Origin: Lachnospiraceae bacterium
GTDB taxonomy: Bacteria > Bacillota > Clostridia > Lachnospirales > Lachnospiraceae
NCBI GenBank assembly: GCA_003488965.1
Contig: DNJW01000357.1
Location: 1-9,815, forward strand
DNA: 9,815 nt
Direction: 5' to 3'
This document shows, one piece after another, positions 1-6,605 of the stretch. Below the pieces are notes generated by a model. The model was not told the DNA's origin, did no database searches, and saw only the letters and a program-made list of their open reading frames with translations. Made by a program: the position numbers and the translations under genes. Position 1 is the first letter of the stretch. Each line of letters starts with the position of its first letter.

Positions 1-873
1 ATTTATTATGCTGCAATAGAAAGCGGCGATTACTATGAAGGATGGGCAAGCCAGCTACAGGAACAGGCAAAGAAGCAGGGGGCTGGGTTTGATGTAGGCT
101 ATGCGGAAAAGTCTGTGGAAACGCAGGATGCACAGGTAAAGAGTGCTGTATCGGATGGCTGCAATGTATTTTTGTGTGGGCTGGTTTCTGCGGATATTGC
201 AACGGAAATTAAAGCGGCGGCAGAGGATGTGCCGATTGTATTTATCAATCAGGCGCCGGCTGATGAGCAGTTAGAGAAAGAGCGTTATATTTATGTGGCG
301 TCTGACGAATATATGGCGGGGCAGTATCAGGCAGAATACATATTGGAAAAGCTTGGAAGCAAGGATGAAATTAATGTTGCCATCTTAAAAGGGCCAAAAG
401 GGGCTTCTGGTACTGTTGGCAGGACAAATGGATTGAAACAGACATTAAAAGCCAGCGGGAAAAAGATAAATTATGTATTTGAAGACAATGCAGACTGGAG
501 CGAGGAAACTGCCAAAGAAATGATGGGAATGTTTCTTAAGACAGGCAGGACGGTTGACTGTGTAGTGGCAAATAATGATGATATGGCAGGTGGTGCTGTT
601 GCAGCCTTTGAAGAGGCAGGCACTGATTTAGATTCGGTATTGTTTTTAGGCGTAGATGCTTCTGCGAATGGATGCCAGGCGATTGCAGATGGAAGGATGG
701 ATTTTACTGTATACCAGCCGATGTCTGACCAGATTTCTGCCGCTGTTTTGGCTGCTCAAAGGCTGGCGGAAGGAAAGCCCATAGGGGATATAGAAGGAGC
801 GTCAAAGGATGGAAAATATATTCTCGTACCTTTTGAAAAGGTGGATGCCAGCAATGTGAAACAATATATGTAA
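1..873 (+). CDS. Sugar ABC-type substrate-binding protein, 5' truncated
   Basis: Periplasmic-binding-protein fold of the ribose/galactose type (Peripla_BP_4 group), which captures a sugar outside the membrane and hands it to an ABC permease or a chemoreceptor. The frame is open from base 1, so the start, and any lipoprotein signal, lies upstream; 290 codons are visible. A GTG at 115 is internal and is not the real start, because the frame before it already reads as family sequence (YYAAIESGDYYEGWASQLQE). Family-like stretches include VFINQAP (strand after the first domain), ANNDDMAGGAVAAFEEAG and FLGVDASANGCQAIADGRMD followed by TVYQP, the usual second-domain and hinge segments. No permease or ATPase gene follows; the next gene, 59 bp on, is a chemoreceptor. 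The protein may therefore feed a transporter encoded upstream, present ligand to the receptor (as RbsB/MglB do for Trg in E. coli), or both. The family is clear; the ligand cannot be read from sequence. Confidence 0.88.
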   Translation: MYYAAIESGDYYEGWASQLQEQAKKQGAGFDVGYAEKSVETQDAQVKSAVSDGCNVFLCGLVSADIATEIKAAAEDVPIVFINQAPADEQLEKERYIYVASDEYMAGQYQAEYILEKLGSKDEINVAILKGPKGASGTVGRTNGLKQTLKASGKKINYVFEDNADWSEETAKEMMGMFLKTGRTVDCVVANNDDMAGGAVAAFEEAGTDLDSVLFLGVDASANGCQAIADGRMDFTVYQPMSDQISAAVLAAQRLAEGKPIGDIEGASKDGKYILVPFEKVDASNVKQYM

Positions 874-932
874 GATGCAGGCAGCAGATTCTTAAAGCGG
901 GGATAAAAGCATAATGATTCGGAGGTATTCCA

Positions 933-3449
933 ATGAAAAAGAAGAGAGAACAGCAGACGGGGGCGGGAAGGTTTATTTCGATTAAGGCAAAATTGTTAGG
1001 TATTATACTGCCTGTAGTTATTATTATTGTCACAGTGCTTACCGGGCTGTCCTACATTGTATCAAAGAATGTGATGAAAGAAAATGCAGGGGAGCTGTTG
1101 GAAACATCTGTAAAAGGGCAGGCTTCTGATATTGAGGCATGGCTGGATCAGAACCTGAAATCTTTTCAGGTGGCAAAACAGGCGTTGGAGCAGACGGATT
1201 TTAATGAGGGGCAGTTACAGAAGTTTTTGGATGCTTATTATAATTTTGATAATAATTATCCGAATGGGCTTCGGATAGCAGACATTGATGGTACATTTTA
1301 CTGTGCAAAGGCAGCGCAGGGTGTTGTTTTACGGGAACCGGATGAGCAGGGGAATTATATCAATAATGGTGATTTTTCAGATGAAAAGGATTTAGGGGAT
1401 GATACAGGCTGGCAGTTTTTCACGGCAGACGGCGGGAAGGCTTCCGCGGAAATTAAGGACAATGAGACTTTAATTACCACAGAAAAGGAAGGAAGTGCAG
1501 ACTACAGTGTACAGTTTGTACAGGCAGACCTTCCGGTAAAAAAAGGCAGTACATACCGTGTCAGTTTTGATGCCAGCGCAGCAGCAGACAGGACAATGAA
1601 AGTGGGGATATCAGCGCCGGATCATGATTATAAACGTTATTTGAATGATACGGTTGTGGAACTCACAACGAAAAAGAAGACCTTTACCTATGAATTTACC
1701 ATGGAGGATGAGGATGACGCCAATGGCCGCATGGAATTTAATCTGGGTGCATGCGGTTCGACAGATGCAGTTACGATTAGCAATGTATCTGTTATTATGA
1801 CAGATGGGGCTGCGAAGGAAGAAAAGAATCCGTCCGAGGATGTGACACAGACGGAGTGGTTTCAAAGTGGCCTGTCAAGGGTAAATATGGGATTTACAAA
1901 TGCCTATACAAATGAAAACGGGGAGCAGATAATCAGTGCCTGTGGTATGCTGCGGACGGCTTCGGGAAAGGTTCGTGTGCTTTCGGCAGATATGTCTCTT
2001 GATAAGGTCAGCGTTTATGTAAATAGTTTTGTAAAAATGGAGGATGCGGAGGCGTTTTTGGTTAACAGAGAAGATAACACGATTCTTGCCTCCCGTGATA
2101 CAAGTCTGATTTCCAAGAGCCTGGATGAAACAGGCAATGCTTTTATGAAAGCAGTAGGAGACAGGATTTCCAAGGATGAACTTTCTATCGCTGAAATTGA
2201 TGGAAATATGACAGGATTTCAAGAGATAGAGGGAACAGACTGGATGCTGGTATCTTACGTTCCGTCGAAGATAGTTTATGAGGATTTGAATCATATCAGG
2301 AATATCATGATTCTTTTTGGGGTGGTTTCTATATTAGTTCTAACCGGATTGCTGGAACGGATTATCCATATTGTAATCAGTCCGATTAAGAAACTGACCG
2401 ATGTAATTAAATCTATGACGGATGGAGATTTCACGGTTCACACCCAGACAAAAAGTAATGATGAGATTGGCGTGATGAGCCGGTGCGTGGAAAAGTTTAT
2501 TGCCACTATGCGTGACATGATTGCTTCAATCAATAATGTGTCAGGTATTCTGCATAATCAGGCAGACAGCAGCAAGGATGTATCTGTTCAAATGTTTTCT
2601 GCTTCTAAAATGCAGAACCAGTCTATGAAAGAGCTGAATCAAACGGTAGAGCAGCTTTCTGTTTCAGTCAATGGGATTGCAGAGAGTGCAACAACATTGG
2701 CAACGCTGGTGACAGAGACCCGGGATGACGGGGAAGGTGTAAGCAGCAAAATGAATGAAACAGTTGACATTTCCCGGAAAGGCAAGGCGGCTATGCAGGA
2801 TGTGAGTGCAGCTATGCAGAATATTAACAATTCCGTAAAAAAGCTGCAGCTTGCAATTGATGAGGTAGAAAAGGCGTCAGAGGAGATTACGAATATTACA
2901 GGGGTCATTGGCAGTATTGCAGATGAAACAAGCCTGTTATCGTTAAATGCTTCTATCGAAGCTGCCCGTGCAGGTGAGGCGGGAAAAGGCTTTACTGTAG
3001 TGGCGTCTGAAATTGGAAAACTGGCACAGACAAGTATGGAGTCGGTGCAGCATATTGACAATCTTGTTTTAGAAATCAAATCTTCCATTGGGGATGTGAT
3101 TAACCAGGCAAATGATAGTGTGGTTAATATTAATAACAGTAATGGGCTGATTGAGAAAGCAGCAGAAACCTTTGATGTGATTTTTGAGAATATCGATACA
3201 GTTGGAGCATTAGTCCAGCAAATGATTGAGAAGGTGGATCAGGTAGAGGATGAGGCCAGAAATGTTGCTGCGATTTCTGAGGAGCAGGCGGCAAGTGCGG
3301 AGGAAATTGCGGCTTCCTCGGATGTTTTGGTGGAGCAGGCAAACAGTCTGATGACAAATAGCGAAACAGTAACGAATGAGTCCAATGAATTGACAAATTC
3401 TGCAGAAGAACTTTCAACACAGATAGGAGTTTTTAAAATTGGAAGTTAA
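933..3449 (+). CDS. Methyl-accepting chemotaxis protein with a CBM4/9-like insert in its dCache sensor
   Basis: Transmembrane chemoreceptor of 838 aa that controls the CheA kinase. GGAGG at 921-925, 7 nt before the ATG, supports the start. Layout: short basic N-terminus; TM1 about 21-43; extracellular dCache sensor about 44-450; TM2 about 457-474; HAMP about 476-530; coiled-coil signalling domain to the end, with the conserved hairpin tip at 663-687 ([20 protein letters not shown]). Residues 144-289 interrupt the dCache domain. They start NNGDF, contain [27 protein letters not shown] and KTFTYEFTM.....GRMEFNLG, and end ISNVSVIM, the pattern of CBM4/9 carbohydrate-binding modules. The insert falls between the IADIDGTFY strand and the EWF motif (308-310) of the distal dCache half. 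The Arg expected in the amino-acid-sensing RxWY motif is Thr307, so an amino-acid ligand is unlikely. There is no C-terminal NWETF-type pentapeptide. The receptor call is certain; the CBM call is by eye. Confidence 0.95.
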   Translation: MKKKREQQTGAGRFISIKAKLLGIILPVVIIIVTVLTGLSYIVSKNVMKENAGELLETSVKGQASDIEAWLDQNLKSFQVAKQALEQTDFNEGQLQKFLDAYYNFDNNYPNGLRIADIDGTFYCAKAAQGVVLREPDEQGNYINNGDFSDEKDLGDDTGWQFFTADGGKASAEIKDNETLITTEKEGSADYSVQFVQADLPVKKGSTYRVSFDASAAADRTMKVGISAPDHDYKRYLNDTVVELTTKKKTFTYEFTMEDEDDANGRMEFNLGACGSTDAVTISNVSVIMTDGAAKEEKNPSEDVTQTEWFQSGLSRVNMGFTNAYTNENGEQIISACGMLRTASGKVRVLSADMSLDKVSVYVNSFVKMEDAEAFLVNREDNTILASRDTSLISKSLDETGNAFMKAVGDRISKDELSIAEIDGNMTGFQEIEGTDWMLVSYVPSKIVYEDLNHIRNIMILFGVVSILVLTGLLERIIHIVISPIKKLTDVIKSMTDGDFTVHTQTKSNDEIGVMSRCVEKFIATMRDMIASINNVSGILHNQADSSKDVSVQMFSASKMQNQSMKELNQTVEQLSVSVNGIAESATTLATLVTETRDDGEGVSSKMNETVDISRKGKAAMQDVSAAMQNINNSVKKLQLAIDEVEKASEEITNITGVIGSIADETSLLSLNASIEAARAGEAGKGFTVVASEIGKLAQTSMESVQHIDNLVLEIKSSIGDVINQANDSVVNINNSNGLIEKAAETFDVIFENIDTVGALVQQMIEKVDQVEDEARNVAAISEEQAASAEEIAASSDVLVEQANSLMTNSETVTNESNELTNSAEELSTQIGVFKIGS

Positions 3450-3506
3450 GGAACGGGTTCTTTTTGTTGGTGCGCTACAGAAAATATAATTAAATAGGAG
3501 GTCAAA

Positions 3507-6206
3507 ATGGACACAATACGTTTTTTGGATGAGGATGGGATGTTTTCAATAGAGCAGCCGGAAAATTACAGTGCTCTTTATTTTCCGATTGCAGGGGAAA
3601 AGGGAATCAAAAGTTCCCTGTCCCCTAATTTGGGAGGAGATATTAAATTAAGCCAGAATGCTTTTTTGATGGAGCCGGTAAGTGTGGAAAATCTGCATAA
3701 TAACCGTTCAGGGAGGAATTTCTGGTGTTATGTTGAAGGTTTCGGGGCGTGGTCTGCTGTGGGGGCGTCTGCCGAGCAGGAAAATGAGAAATTTACAGAA
3801 TCCCAGGATAAGAGCTTTTTAGAGGCAGGGTTTATGAAGCAGGTTGTAACAAGGCAGTCAAGAAAATATCAGATGACAGCAAAGGTGACATCTTTTGTGC
3901 CTCTGGAACACAATGTGGAGATTATGCATGTGACGCTTACAAACACAGGCCGGATAGCACAGCGGATTACACCTGTGGCTGCTATTCCTGTTTTTGGGAG
4001 AAGCGCAGATAATATCAGGGATCACAGGCATGTAACTTCGCTGTTACACAGAATAACAACAACAGAATATGGTGTGTGCGTAAAGCCTACCCTGTCCTTT
4101 GATGAACGTGGGCATCAGGAAAATGAACTGACATATTTTGTATGTGGGATTACCGGAACCGGGGAAAAACCGGAAAGTTTTTATCCGACAGTGGAAGAAT
4201 TTATTGGAGAAGGCGGAAGTTATCTGCGGCCGAGAAAGGTAGTGGGAAACGAAGAAGGATTACCTGCTGGTAAATATCTGGAAGGAAAAGAGGCGTTAGG
4301 AGGGATTCGCTTTTCTGAAACTCTTTTATCGCCGGAGGAAAGCGTGTCTTATACTATAGTAATGGGGATTGCAGAACAGGTGGATGCGTTAGATGATATT
4401 GTTCTGGCATATGGAAGCACAGAGAAGGTTATGGAAGCATTAAAGCGGATGGAGGAGTACTGGCAGGAAAAGGTAAATGTCCGTTATTATACTGGCGATA
4501 TGCAGTTTGACAATTTTATGCGCTGGGTTAGCTTTCAGCCAATATTGAGACGGATTTACGGCTGCTCCTTCCTGCCTCACCACGATTATGGAAGGGGCGG
4601 AAGGGGATGGCGCGATTTATGGCAGGACTGCCTTTCTCTTCTGATTATGGATCCGGATGGAGTGCGCCAGATGATACTGGATAATTATGGCGGTGTTCGG
4701 ATTGATGGTACGAATGCTACGATTATAGGGGAAAAACAGGGAGAATTTATTGCGGATAGGAATGGGATAGCGCGTGTCTGGATGGATCATGGAGTGTGGC
4801 CGTTTATGACGACAAAGCTTTATATTGACCAGACAGGCGATATCGAAATATTAAAAGAAAAGGCTGCCTATTTTAAAGATGACCAGATGGGGCGGGGATG
4901 TAGCTTGGATGACCAATGGGATATTCCATATGGAACGCAGCAAAAATGTGAGGACGGCAGTATATATGAAGGAAGTATATTAGAACACCTGCTTTTGCAG
5001 CATCTTTGTGCATTTTATGAGGTTGGGGAGCACAATCATATCCGGCTCCGGGGTGCGGACTGGAACGATGCACTGGATATGGCAGCAGAGCGTGGCGAGA
5101 GCGTAGCGTTTACCTGTGCTTATGCAGGAAATCTTACCCGGTTGTCAGAACTTTTAACCGTTCTGGAGAAAAAGTTTGGCTGGGAGCAGATAGAGCTTTT
5201 GGAGGAAATTCAGATCCTTTTAAAAGATGACAGTCAGATTTATGAAGATATTTCGGCAAAGAAGGAGCTTTTACAGGCATATTTAAAGCTTTGCGGCCAT
5301 AATGTCAGTGGAAAAAGAATACAGGTTCCAATACATGAACTGGCAGATAACCTTATACATAAAGCAGAATGGCTGAAAAACCATATCCGTCAGACAGAGT
5401 GGATTGGAAAAGATGACAAAGAGGGGTGGTTTAACAGTTATTATGACAATGATGGGCAAAAAGTAGAAGGATATTTTGAGCAGGGAGTCCGGATGATGCT
5501 TACCGGACAGGTATTTGCTATTATGAGCGGGACGGCAGAGCATGGACAGGTCGAAAGGATTTGCAAGAGTGCAGACTGCTATTTGTATGAAAAAGAGGTT
5601 GGCGGGTATCGCCTGAATACAAATTTCCATGAGGAGAAATTTAATCTGGGAAGGATGTTTGGCTTTGCCTATGGGGAAAAAGAAAATGGAGCTGTTTTTT
5701 CGCATATGACGGTTATGTATGCAAATGCACTATACCAGAGAGGGTTTGTAAAGGAAGGATATAAAGCTTTACAGACACTTGCAGATACTGCGGTGAATTT
5801 TGAAGTAAGTAAAATCTATCCGGGGATTCCAGAGTATTTCAGAGGGGATGGAAGAGGAATGTACCATTACCTGACAGGGGCCGCAAGCTGGTATATGCTT
5901 ACCGTGATTACCGAGGTTTTTGGTATACATGGAGAAATTGGCGATATGGTTATTAGCCCGAAGCTGTTAAAAGAGCAGTTTGATTCGGAAGGGAATGCAG
6001 GGCTTTGGCTTCAATTTGCAGGGAAGAGGTTCCATATCGTATTTAAGAACCCGAGTAGGTTAACATATGGGGAGTATCAGATAAAGAGTGCTGTCTGTGA
6101 TGGGCAGTTAGAATTTGGCCGCTGTGGAGCACAGGTATGTCTGGACAGGAAAACGATTGATTCCCTGCCGGATGTGTTGCACGAGATTGAAGTGGAATTA
6201 AAATGA
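3507..6206 (+). CDS. GH94-family glycoside phosphorylase (cellobiose/laminaribiose phosphorylase-like)
   Basis: Cytoplasmic inverting phosphorylase, 899 aa, with no signal peptide. GH94 enzymes split a beta-linked disaccharide or oligosaccharide with phosphate, giving glucose 1-phosphate and a shortened sugar and so saving ATP. AGGAGGT at 3496-3502, 4 nt before the ATG, supports the start. The N-terminal beta-sandwich (about 1-300) opens with GGDIKLSQNAFLMEPVSVEN. A helical (alpha/alpha)6 barrel follows from about 310 to 800, then a C-terminal beta region. GRGWRDLWQD (365-374) matches the GxRDxxxD/Q sugar-binding motif of the family, and RGADWND holds Asp518, the position of the general acid in the ADWND motif of characterised members. 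Length is greater than cellobiose phosphorylases (about 810) and close to laminaribiose phosphorylases (about 900), but specificity is not proven. It follows the chemoreceptor by 57 bp, probably in one operon. The family is firm; an alternative is another GH94 or related GH149/GH161 specificity. Confidence 0.88.
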   Translation: MDTIRFLDEDGMFSIEQPENYSALYFPIAGEKGIKSSLSPNLGGDIKLSQNAFLMEPVSVENLHNNRSGRNFWCYVEGFGAWSAVGASAEQENEKFTESQDKSFLEAGFMKQVVTRQSRKYQMTAKVTSFVPLEHNVEIMHVTLTNTGRIAQRITPVAAIPVFGRSADNIRDHRHVTSLLHRITTTEYGVCVKPTLSFDERGHQENELTYFVCGITGTGEKPESFYPTVEEFIGEGGSYLRPRKVVGNEEGLPAGKYLEGKEALGGIRFSETLLSPEESVSYTIVMGIAEQVDALDDIVLAYGSTEKVMEALKRMEEYWQEKVNVRYYTGDMQFDNFMRWVSFQPILRRIYGCSFLPHHDYGRGGRGWRDLWQDCLSLLIMDPDGVRQMILDNYGGVRIDGTNATIIGEKQGEFIADRNGIARVWMDHGVWPFMTTKLYIDQTGDIEILKEKAAYFKDDQMGRGCSLDDQWDIPYGTQQKCEDGSIYEGSILEHLLLQHLCAFYEVGEHNHIRLRGADWNDALDMAAERGESVAFTCAYAGNLTRLSELLTVLEKKFGWEQIELLEEIQILLKDDSQIYEDISAKKELLQAYLKLCGHNVSGKRIQVPIHELADNLIHKAEWLKNHIRQTEWIGKDDKEGWFNSYYDNDGQKVEGYFEQGVRMMLTGQVFAIMSGTAEHGQVERICKSADCYLYEKEVGGYRLNTNFHEEKFNLGRMFGFAYGEKENGAVFSHMTVMYANALYQRGFVKEGYKALQTLADTAVNFEVSKIYPGIPEYFRGDGRGMYHYLTGAASWYMLTVITEVFGIHGEIGDMVISPKLLKEQFDSEGNAGLWLQFAGKRFHIVFKNPSRLTYGEYQIKSAVCDGQLEFGRCGAQVCLDRKTIDSLPDVLHEIEVELK

Positions 6207-6297
6207 CAATTTTTAGCCGGCTGACTCAATAAGATGTTTAGGAACTGTAAATAGTAACCAGTCCTTTCTTAAAAATAGGTGCATTTTCAAATTGTGG
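6207..6297. other. Gap after the phosphorylase gene; probable border of the mobile element
   Basis: No gene, RNA or convincing terminator is seen here. AGCCGGCT at 6215-6222 is a perfect 8-bp palindrome but has no loop and no T-tract behind it. The stretch lies between the last metabolic gene and the first element-like feature (the antisense promoter at 6298), so the left junction of the element may fall here. No direct repeat or tRNA end was found to prove it. Confidence 0.35.
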
Positions 6298-6326
6298 TTG
6301 AAAAATCCGCACACATGGCATATAAT
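6298..6326 (+). promoter_or_regulatory. Promoter of the antitoxin antisense RNA
   Basis: TTGAAA at 6298-6303, a 17-bp spacer, and TATAAT at 6321-6326: a near-perfect SigA-type promoter in a region with no plus-strand gene. Predicted start of transcription is about 6333. Its only sensible product is the short RNA ending at the terminator near 6437. Confidence 0.8.
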
Positions 6327-6332
6327 ATACTT

Positions 6333-6437
6333 AACAGGACAGCCGGAAGATAGATTGTGCCTATCCGTCCCGGTGAATTATAACGCTAAGTAAGCCGCCT
6401 ATTCTTTACCAGAGAGCAGGGCGGCTTACTTATTTTT
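6333..6437 (+). ncRNA. Antisense RNA antitoxin of a type I toxin-antitoxin locus (RatA/SR4-like arrangement)
   Basis: A roughly 105-nt RNA is predicted from the consensus promoter at 6298-6326 to the intrinsic terminator at 6387-6437. It holds no plausible ORF. A small hairpin, GATAG/CTATC around 6348-6365, precedes the terminator. The RNA is complementary to the last codons and the 3' untranslated part of the minus-strand toxin gene. This matches the convergent layout of txpA/RatA and bsrG/SR4 in Bacillus, where the antisense RNA blocks translation and/or triggers degradation of the toxin mRNA. Both ends are predicted, not measured, and no Rfam family was checked. Confidence 0.72.
6387..6437 (+). 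terminator. Rho-independent terminator of the antisense RNA
   Basis: A perfect 13-bp inverted repeat, TAAGTAAGCCGCC (6387-6399) and GGCGGCTTACTTA (6420-6432), with a 20-nt loop, is followed directly by TTTTT (6433-6437). On the minus strand the same stem has no T-tract after it, so it should stop plus-strand transcription much better. The right arm contains the toxin stop codon (6426-6428), so the terminator loop region also faces the toxin mRNA and may be the contact site. Confidence 0.88.
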
Positions 6438-6506
6438 CAGATTCAGAATTGCAACGATCAATCCAGCAATAGCTATGATAACCATGAACTCTTCATATGT
6501 ACTCAT
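6426..6506 (-). CDS. Small hydrophobic type I toxin (TxpA/BsrE-like, 'putative holin-like toxin')
   Basis: A 26-codon ORF on the minus strand. The peptide begins MSTYEEFMVIIAIAG, continues with a hydrophobic run to about residue 21, and ends in a basic NLKNK tail. Bacillus toxins TxpA and BsrE/BsrH begin in the same way (MSTYESLMV, MSTFQALML), with one membrane helix and a charged end. Toxins of this group damage the cell envelope when made in excess. A strong AGAGGAGG lies at 6516-6523. ATG codons at 6515, 6512 and 6506 are all in frame; 6506 is chosen because the family starts at MST and its spacing from GGAGG is 9 nt, while the others are 0 and 3 nt. The gene has its own promoter, lies just downstream of the GIY-YIG-type gene on the same strand, and is faced by an antisense RNA. 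The ORF is shorter than most family members (about 30-60 aa). Confidence 0.78.
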   Translation of the reverse strand: MSTYEEFMVIIAIAGLIVAILNLKNK

Positions 6507-6510
6507 AAGC

Positions 6511-6542
6511 ATCATCCTCCTCTCAAGACTTAGGCGGATGAT
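6511..6542 (-). promoter_or_regulatory. Hairpin in the toxin leader that hides the ribosome-binding site
   Basis: The arms 6511-6520 and 6533-6542 are inverted copies with one mismatch in 10, separated by a 12-nt loop; flanking GC bases add pairs beyond a short bulge. In the toxin mRNA the 3' arm contains the whole GGAGG (6516-6520) and the upstream in-frame ATG at 6515, so folding would block ribosome entry. Sequestered ribosome sites are a known safety feature of type I toxin mRNAs. Folding is judged by base pairing only. Confidence 0.6.
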
Positions 6543-6574
6543 ATGCACGCCCTCCCGGCTGCCCAGGTAAGTAT

Positions 6575-6603
6575 ATTATATTGTCAAAGATCACGGTATT
6601 GAA
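6575..6603 (-). promoter_or_regulatory. Promoter of the type I toxin
   Basis: On the minus strand TATAAT occupies 6580-6575, and TTCAAT occupies 6603-6598 as a weak -35, with a 17-bp spacer. The predicted start is about 6568, giving a leader of about 60 nt before the toxin ATG. The -10 and early transcribed region are nearly identical to those of the opposing antisense promoter. A TTGACA-like string (6590-6585) lies too close to this -10 to act as its -35. Confidence 0.6.
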
Positions 6604-6605
6604 CT

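Larger units (their letters stand above)
6321..6580. repeat. Inverted repeat bracketing the toxin gene
   Basis: Plus-strand bases from 6321 (TATAATATACTTA, then ACAGCCGGAAG) match minus-strand bases from 6580 (TATAATATACTTA, then GCAGCCGGGAG), with only about five differences over roughly 29 bases. The arms are about 6321-6350 and 6551-6580, and the toxin gene and terminator lie between them. Each arm holds the -10 box and the first transcribed bases of one of the two opposing RNAs. Confidence 0.8.

Noticed and set aside
115..117. GTG as the start of the sugar-binding protein
   Set aside because: The frame is open upstream to base 1 and the upstream residues continue the family pattern; there is no ribosome site in front of the GTG.
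2639..3088. Long open frame on the minus strand inside the chemoreceptor signalling domain
   Set aside because: It lies fully antisense to highly conserved receptor sequence, its protein resembles no family I know, and it has no good ribosome site. The same holds for the minus-strand frames at 704-1033, 1611-1865, 1875-2294 and 3130-3420.
3445..3470. Possible terminator between the chemoreceptor and the phosphorylase (AAGGAAC/GTTCTTT followed by T)
   Set aside because: The loop would be only two bases unless pairs open, one pair is G-U, and the T-run is part of the stem. It is too weak to call.
4873..5705. Minus-strand open frames within the phosphorylase gene
   Set aside because: They are antisense to conserved GH94 motifs, with unlikely amino-acid composition and no start signals.
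6215..6222. AGCCGGCT palindrome behind the phosphorylase gene as a terminator
   Set aside because: It has no loop and no following T-tract on the plus strand.
6585..6590. TTGACA on the minus strand as the toxin -35
   Set aside because: It lies only about 4 bp from the toxin TATAAT, and no -10 box sits 16-18 bp downstream of it.
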